Source of the DNA: Deltaproteobacteria bacterium
Lineage (GTDB): Bacteria; SAR324; NAC60-12
Length of the DNA: 11,005 nucleotides
Assembly: GCA_002730365.1 (NCBI GenBank)
Contig: PBZZ01000066.1
Coordinates: 1 to 11,005 of the forward strand
Direction of reading: 5' to 3'
Position 1 is the stretch's first letter. Each line of letters starts with the position of its first letter. Positions 6,719-11,005 of the stretch are shown piece after piece. The position numbers were made by a program, and so were the translations under genes. The notes beneath the pieces were generated by a model. The model was not told where the DNA came from. It did no database searches and saw only the letters and a program-made list of their open reading frames with translations.

Positions 6719-7693
6719 ATGGGACAACTGCTTACAAAGAAAAGAATTGGTAAAACAAATCTGATGGTGTCATCGCTCTGCTTTGGAACCTCCGGATTGG
6801 GAAATATGCCTGATACTTACGGCTATGAGGTGGATGAGAAACGAGCAAGAGAAACGATCAATGCCATTTTTGATGGCCCTGTAAATTTTCTTGATACCTC
6901 GAACAATTATGGATTTGGAAGGTCTGAAGAAAGAATTGGTGATGCACTTAGGGAGCGTGGAGGCTTACCTGAGAGCTTTGTGATATCTACCAAGATTGAC
7001 CGTGATATGGAGAGTGGCTCCTTCGACGCTTCACGAGCTAGAAAATCACTGGAAGAAAGCTTGAAACGACTAGGTGTGGAAAAGGTTCAAGTGCTTCACC
7101 TTCATGATCCTGAACATGCCAGTGATTTGAAGGAAATAACTTGCTCTGGTGGTGCTTTAGATGAGTTGTTTAAAATCAAGGAAGAGGGTTTGGCTGATGC
7201 AGTTGGGTTGGCAATGGGAAAACTTGATCTAATGGAATCAATCCTTTGGGATTGGCCCTTTGATGCCCTGATGAATCACAATCGATGGAATGTTATAAAT
7301 CGGTCTGCCGACAGTTTATTCACAAAAGCCCATGAACGAGGTATCGCTATTCTTAATGCAGCACCATACGCTTCAGGGGTGCTCGCCAAAGGTAGTGATA
7401 TTATGCCTAGGATCGCTTACCAACCAGCAACGAATGTTGCTTTAGAGCCTGTGAGAGCGCTAGAGATGATTTGCGCTAAGCATAAAGTTCCACTTGGTGC
7501 GCTCGCTTTACAGTTTTCTACCCAAGATCCCAGAATAACGTCCACAGCCGCAGGAGTGACAAAACCTGAAAGAGTTCAGCAGACAATTGATTGGGCTACA
7601 GCAAAATTGCCCGATGAACTCTGGGAAGAAATTGAAAATATTAATTTCTCGTCGGAGGATCCAGAGGCCAATCGTGAGTACAAACCAGGATGA
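6719..7693 (+). CDS. Aldo/keto reductase, probable aldose 1-dehydrogenase (D-threo-aldose/L-fucose dehydrogenase-like)
   Basis: The 324-residue cytoplasmic AKR has a (beta/alpha)8 barrel. The catalytic tetrad is visible: Asp59 and Tyr64 in FLDTSNNYG, Lys92 in ISTKID and His129 in LHLHDPEH. The sequence resembles the AKR subgroup holding D-threo-aldose 1-dehydrogenase (L-fucose, D-arabinose) and pyridoxal 4-dehydrogenase, especially the HDPEH segment and NHNRWNVINR (186-195). Enzymes of this subgroup oxidise the anomeric carbon of free sugars to lactones with NAD(P)+. That would supply, after lactone opening, the acid for the IlvD/Edd dehydratase at the other end of the cluster. ATG 6719 is preferred over the in-frame TTG just before it (6716). 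A GAGAAAG stretch lies about ten bases upstream. The 132-base gap before it is the longest in the cluster. The substrate is inferred from the family, not shown. Confidence 0.87.
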   Translation: MGQLLTKKRIGKTNLMVSSLCFGTSGLGNMPDTYGYEVDEKRARETINAIFDGPVNFLDTSNNYGFGRSEERIGDALRERGGLPESFVISTKIDRDMESGSFDASRARKSLEESLKRLGVEKVQVLHLHDPEHASDLKEITCSGGALDELFKIKEEGLADAVGLAMGKLDLMESILWDWPFDALMNHNRWNVINRSADSLFTKAHERGIAILNAAPYASGVLAKGSDIMPRIAYQPATNVALEPVRALEMICAKHKVPLGALALQFSTQDPRITSTAAGVTKPERVQQTIDWATAKLPDELWEEIENINFSSEDPEANREYKPG

Positions 7694-7705
7694 TTCTTGG
7701 GACAG

Positions 7706-8977
7706 CTATTGATATAGGTGCTGCCGAAGAGTGGCGAGTTGAACACAATTAACAAAGACCTCCATTGCTGCAGAGAGATCCGCAAGAGGTGGAAACGTCG
7801 GAGAAAGTCTGATGTTTTTATCTTCTGGATCAACGCCATAAGGAAAAGTCGATCCAGCTGGGGTCAATTTCACTCCAGCCTCACCTGCCAGTCTAACAAT
7901 TTCCTTGGCATGGCCAGATAGAGAGTCGAAGGAAATAAAATAACCCCCCTCGGGACGAATCCAAGTTCCCATTTCCAGCCCTGAAAAAGATTCCTCCAAC
8001 TTGTTGAGCACCAACTCAAACTTTGGTCGCGTGATTTCAGCGTGACGTAACATGTGCTTCTTGGTTGCCGCCAGGTCAGGCAACAGTCGAGCATGGCGCA
8101 ATTGATTCACCTTATCAGGCCCGATTGTCCAACAGGCCATTTGTTCAATAAAGTAATCTAAATTTGATTTGGATCCTCCCAGGAAAGAAATTCCAGCACC
8201 AGCCAAAGTGACTTTTGAGGTTGAACCCATCATGAAGAAGCTGTCTTCGGTGCCTTGAAGACGACAAAGTTCCATCAAGTTTGTTAGTTCAGTGGCGTTT
8301 GGATAGTGATCGTGCACTGCGTATGCGTTATCCCACATAATGCGAAAGTCTGGTGCCGCTTGATTGCCCAGTCGAGCGAATCGGTCGACAACCTCTGCAC
8401 TATAAATATTACCAGTGGGGTTCGAGTATTTGGGGACACACCAAATCCCTTTCACTTGTGGACGCCTGACTTGGGTTTCCACCATCTCCATGTCTGGTCC
8501 ATCGGCGTTCATTGGGATATTCACCATCTTGATGCCCAATTTCTCACAAATCCCAAAATGTCGATCGTACCCTGGGACAATCGCCAAGAATTCTGGGGGA
8601 GAGGACTGCTGTAGCCATGGTGTAGTTCCGAAACCGTAATGAGCACCCACATGCAGTACTTGGTACATCAGTGATAGGGAACTGTTCCCGCTCACGATGA
8701 CTTCCTCCTGGGCCAAGCCAAGCCATTCCGCTCCCAAATTTCTGGCCTCTGGCAAACCTTTCAGGCCCCCGTAATTGCGAGTATCAGTACCATCCGAATC
8801 CAAATAATTTCCATTTAAAATTCCATCAAGTTCGTCTGCGAGATCAAGCTGCTCCAGAGCTGGCTTCCCTCTAGTGAGATCCAACTTTAAGCCAGCGTTG
8901 ACAAATTCTTGGTGCTTGTCAGCTAACTCTTGTTCCCAGGCTTTAATTTTTTCTAAAGGTTCGTTCTTCCAATGCAA
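7706..8977 (-). CDS. Class Ic aspartate aminotransferase (PLP-dependent, AspT type, PF12897-like)
   Basis: The 423-residue cytoplasmic aminotransferase has fold-type I PLP features: SNPTGN (185-190, Asn186), WDNAYAVHD (215-223, Asp216 and Tyr219), the Schiff-base lysine 255 in GSTSK, and a substrate-carboxylate arginine 390 in IRLSPTFP. The N-terminal LDLTRGKP (32-39) and RNYGG (67-71) are typical of the AspT/subclass Ic group, in which the Corynebacterium enzyme is an aspartate aminotransferase. The reaction is expected to be L-aspartate + 2-oxoglutarate to oxaloacetate + glutamate. The start is TTG at 8977-8975, supported by GAGG five bases upstream; there is no in-frame ATG or GTG before the upstream stop (9017-9019). 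The gene converges on the aldo/keto reductase, with only 12 bases between stops. It has no evident link to sugar catabolism and looks like a core gene. Some older annotations label this family MocR/GntR-like aminotransferase, but no DNA-binding domain is present. Confidence 0.9.
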   Translation of the reverse strand: MHWKNEPLEKIKAWEQELADKHQEFVNAGLKLDLTRGKPALEQLDLADELDGILNGNYLDSDGTDTRNYGGLKGLPEARNLGAEWLGLAQEEVIVSGNSSLSLMYQVLHVGAHYGFGTTPWLQQSSPPEFLAIVPGYDRHFGICEKLGIKMVNIPMNADGPDMEMVETQVRRPQVKGIWCVPKYSNPTGNIYSAEVVDRFARLGNQAAPDFRIMWDNAYAVHDHYPNATELTNLMELCRLQGTEDSFFMMGSTSKVTLAGAGISFLGGSKSNLDYFIEQMACWTIGPDKVNQLRHARLLPDLAATKKHMLRHAEITRPKFELVLNKLEESFSGLEMGTWIRPEGGYFISFDSLSGHAKEIVRLAGEAGVKLTPAGSTFPYGVDPEDKNIRLSPTFPPLADLSAAMEVFVNCVQLATLRQHLYQ

Positions 8978-9154
8978 GGCTACCTCAATATGATGGAGAA
9001 TAGTGATGATGTTGAATCAATTTGGCTTTTGGTCCTCAGTTTCTGATAGTTAATGAAACCGGGCCAAAATTCAAAGCAATGAAGTATTCTGACTCTGAAA
9101 ATCTACAAAAAAACTGAGATTCTTCAAGAAATGAATCAACAGAGATGAATGGGG
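8978..9154 (-). other. 177-base gap between lnt and the aminotransferase gene
   Basis: This stretch carries no gene I can support. It should hold the 3' end of the lnt transcript and possibly a promoter for the aminotransferase. On the minus strand GATTC (9137-9133) and GAATC (9122-9118) could form a 5-bp stem a few bases before a T7 run (9113-9107), which would be a poor terminator. I found no convincing -35/-10 pair. Confidence 0.3.
8983..8986 (-). promoter_or_regulatory. Ribosome binding site supporting a TTG start for the aminotransferase
   Basis: On the minus strand GAGG at 8986-8983 lies five bases before TTG 8977-8975. This is the only well-placed Shine-Dalgarno near the N-terminus and makes the TTG start credible. 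Confidence 0.5.
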
Positions 9155-10717
9155 TCAATATTCTTGACTACGTCTAAGGAGTAATCCTAGTCCAACGTCA
9201 AGTAGTACCCAGCTGAGCAGAGCCCAGCGAAAAATTTCGGCAATATGCAGCCAGGGTCCCGCATGCTCAGGTATTGGAATAGTTACTGTTTTGGCGACAG
9301 ATTGATTCCATTCTCCAGTTTGCAGCACAACTCCTCTGTCATCAGCTATCACAGAGTAGCCAGAGTTACTAACTCGGATTAGAGGCAACCCCATCTCTGC
9401 ACTGCGAAATTTGGCCAGAGCTTTATGCCAAGCTGCGATGGAGGATGGGAACCAGCCATCATTGACAGGATTCCAAACAACGCGAACTCCGGATTCTAGA
9501 GCTTTCTTAAGAATTGATTCAAATCCGATTTCATAGCAGATGGTTGCCAAGATTGAACTTCCTTCCACCTCGGGAAATAGGTTGAGTTCATCACCAGGCA
9601 AGTAACGACGAGCATTTGGAAGCCAATCTCTTAGAAATGGGAAGCTTTCTTCACCTGGTAAGTATTCCCCGAAAGGTACCAACTTTTGCTTTGTTTGTGA
9701 GGCTAGTACAATGCCAGTTGAGCCAATCATCTGAGCGACATTATAGTAAGCGAATTGCTCCCCCCGAATCACTTTTGGATTATCAACGGTGCTGGAAACC
9801 ATAAAAAGAGGACGTTGCCACCTTACAACCGCCTGTCTGATCTGTTGCCGTTGTTCCACCTGATCCACCCAAGATAGTGGAAATGGGACCTCGGGCCAGA
9901 AAACTGCTTTGATTTTTGGGTCAATCTGAATCAGTTCAGCGCTTTGTTTCAAAAGATGTTGTAATCGATCTTTTGTAACGCTGTTTTGCTCATTTGGAAT
10001 CGAGTTGAAGTTAGGTTGTACCCAGCCAATTTGTAATTCTTTGTGTGGCCCATTTTTATTTCGATATAATTCATAACTACCCCAACTAACCATGATTACA
10101 GGAATGAGAGCGATCAAAATCAGATGGTTTTTCAACCTCCTGTAGTCATTCTTAAATCGTAAAAAACTATGCACAATCAACCAATTGACCCAGACCAACA
10201 GTAGATGCAGGGTTGGGGTTCCTCCCCAATGAACAATCTGAAGCCATACGGCTTGTTGGCTGAGGGCATGGACTGGAAAAACTGGCGCCAGAGAAGGAAT
10301 CCACTCGGTCAAGCCGACCCACAAGAATGCGGTCCTCAACGCACCAGCTGGTTTTTCAATCCAATTCAGCCTTGTGATTAGAAACCCGAAAACTAAATAG
10401 GGAATCCCAGCAATGACACAAAGAGACAGCCAAAAAATGATCGAGACCCACCATGGCAAACCCGGTTGATGGGTCAGAGTGGCATGAAGACCCCATGTTT
10501 GACTTATCCAGAGAATTGTTCCAAAACATCCACCCAGCCAAGTTCCTTGCTTAGCTGTTGCTCCATACATTGCGAGGCCCAAGGGGACCAAAGAAACCCA
10601 GATCAGAAAAGATGTGCCACTCCAATTGAGTGCGGGAGAGCAGATAGAGAGAAGTCCCGTTGATCCTAAAGCAAGGATCGTTCGGTTCTGAGGAATGGTG
10701 GCTTTAGGCAGCGGCAA
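9155..10717 (-). CDS. lnt: Apolipoprotein N-acyltransferase
   Basis: The 520-residue inner-membrane enzyme transfers an acyl chain from phospholipid to the N-terminal cysteine of apolipoproteins, the last step of lipoprotein maturation. About six hydrophobic segments lie in residues 13-212, a nitrilase-like periplasmic domain in about 228-480, and a final membrane helix near 490-513. The catalytic triad is visible: Glu276 in FWPEVPFPL, Lys345 in KQKLVPFGEYLP and Cys394 in ATICYEIGFE, matching E. coli E267, K335 and C387. Glu351 of GEY and the NDGWFP segment (419-424) also fit. Start TTG 10717-10715 is chosen because an in-frame TAA lies six bases upstream and the first internal Met (residue 50) is past the first membrane helix. 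There is no Shine-Dalgarno, so initiation may depend on translation of the gene before it. Length is normal for the family. Confidence 0.95.
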   Translation of the reverse strand: MPLPKATIPQNRTILALGSTGLLSICSPALNWSGTSFLIWVSLVPLGLAMYGATAKQGTWLGGCFGTILWISQTWGLHATLTHQPGLPWWVSIIFWLSLCVIAGIPYLVFGFLITRLNWIEKPAGALRTAFLWVGLTEWIPSLAPVFPVHALSQQAVWLQIVHWGGTPTLHLLLVWVNWLIVHSFLRFKNDYRRLKNHLILIALIPVIMVSWGSYELYRNKNGPHKELQIGWVQPNFNSIPNEQNSVTKDRLQHLLKQSAELIQIDPKIKAVFWPEVPFPLSWVDQVEQRQQIRQAVVRWQRPLFMVSSTVDNPKVIRGEQFAYYNVAQMIGSTGIVLASQTKQKLVPFGEYLPGEESFPFLRDWLPNARRYLPGDELNLFPEVEGSSILATICYEIGFESILKKALESGVRVVWNPVNDGWFPSSIAAWHKALAKFRSAEMGLPLIRVSNSGYSVIADDRGVVLQTGEWNQSVAKTVTIPIPEHAGPWLHIAEIFRWALLSWVLLDVGLGLLLRRSQEY

Positions 10718-10723
10718 GTTGTT

Positions 10724-11005
10724 TTATTGCAGAGCGGCTTGACGGACCCAATCTTTTGGTTCCTGCTGAATCAAAAGGTCAAATTCGTCAGGACTGATTG
10801 TGCGAATTGCTCTCGCAACGATTAAACGCAATTCAGGATCGGGGTGATCATGGAATTGCCAGGCTAGGTCACGAACAGCCTGAGGTTGGTCAGCTGAAAA
10901 TGCTAAAGCATAGGCTCTCAGTCCGTGGCGCAGAAACAGAGGTGGTGCCGTTGGTTGAAGCAATGATTCCAAGAAATCAGAAACCTCTGGTGTTGGATAG
11001 TATTC
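10724..11005 (-). CDS. HEAT-repeat-like protein, C-terminal part (5' end outside window)
   Basis: The frame is open to the right edge; 93 codons plus a TAA at 10726-10724 are visible. The sequence is predicted helical and reads like one or two HEAT-type repeats: a helix around RHGLRAYALAF, then AVRDLAWQFHDHPDPELRLIVARAIRTI, and an end DWVRQAAL. The PDPELRLIVARAI segment is the kind of inter-helix turn and helix seen in HEAT/PBS-lyase repeats. Its function is unknown, but such domains usually bind proteins. It lies six bases upstream of lnt in the same reading frame, separated only by its stop codon, so the two are almost certainly co-transcribed. A TTG at 10972-10970 is not a likely start because coding sequence continues upstream of it to the edge. 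Confidence 0.65.
   Translation of the reverse strand, partial: EYYPTPEVSDFLESLLQPTAPPLFLRHGLRAYALAFSADQPQAVRDLAWQFHDHPDPELRLIVARAIRTISPDEFDLLIQQEPKDWVRQAALQ

Noticed and set aside
7703..7726. CAGC/GCTG inverted repeat at the convergent junction, considered as a shared bidirectional terminator.
   Set aside because: Only four clean pairs with a 13-base loop and no T-run on either side.
7706..8977. Reading the aminotransferase as a MocR/GntR-type regulator of the sugar cluster.
   Set aside because: The protein starts directly with the aminotransferase domain and has no helix-turn-helix region.
9107..9137. T7 run with a nearby GATTC/GAATC stem downstream of lnt on the minus strand, considered as an intrinsic terminator.
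   Set aside because: The stem is five AT-rich pairs with a ten-base loop and is separated from the T-run; too weak to call.

Overview
The window looks like chromosomal DNA of a Gram-negative bacterium. It carries a gene for apolipoprotein N-acyltransferase (Lnt), which matures outer-membrane lipoproteins, and a periplasmic binding-protein ABC transporter. Base composition is moderate and three genes appear to use TTG starts. The plus-strand genes resemble sugar and polyol loci of Proteobacteria (alphaproteobacteria and some marine lineages), but nothing here fixes the taxonomy. I see no phage, insertion sequence, CRISPR array, tRNA or rRNA.

Positions 1-7693 (plus strand) hold a compact carbohydrate uptake and catabolism cluster of eight genes. 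In order they are: the 3' end of an IlvD/Edd-family sugar-acid dehydratase; a Gfo/Idh/MocA oxidoreductase of unknown substrate; an IolG-type inositol 2-dehydrogenase; a sugar ABC transporter written ATPase, permease, periplasmic binding protein; an SDR dehydrogenase; and an aldo/keto reductase of the aldose 1-dehydrogenase type. Gaps are 5 to 132 bases. The likely logic is import of a monosaccharide or polyol, then non-phosphorylative oxidation by NAD(P)-dependent dehydrogenases, then dehydration of the sugar acid to a 2-keto-3-deoxy acid. The substrate cannot be read from the sequence. No regulator, lactonase or aldolase lies inside the window; any partners would be upstream of position 1 or elsewhere.

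Positions 7706-11005 (minus strand) hold unrelated, housekeeping-type genes. Read in their own direction they are the 3' end of a HEAT-repeat-like protein, lnt six bases after it, and, after a 177-base gap, a class Ic aspartate aminotransferase. The last converges on the aldo/keto reductase with only 12 bases between the two stop codons. This junction looks like the boundary between the accessory catabolic cluster and the core genes.

Nothing here is clearly a new kind of system. The points most worth a second look are the undefined substrate of the cluster with its two different Gfo/Idh/MocA enzymes, a 13-bp RNA hairpin between the binding-protein gene and the SDR gene, the atypical nucleotide-binding loop of the first oxidoreductase, and the start-site questions.
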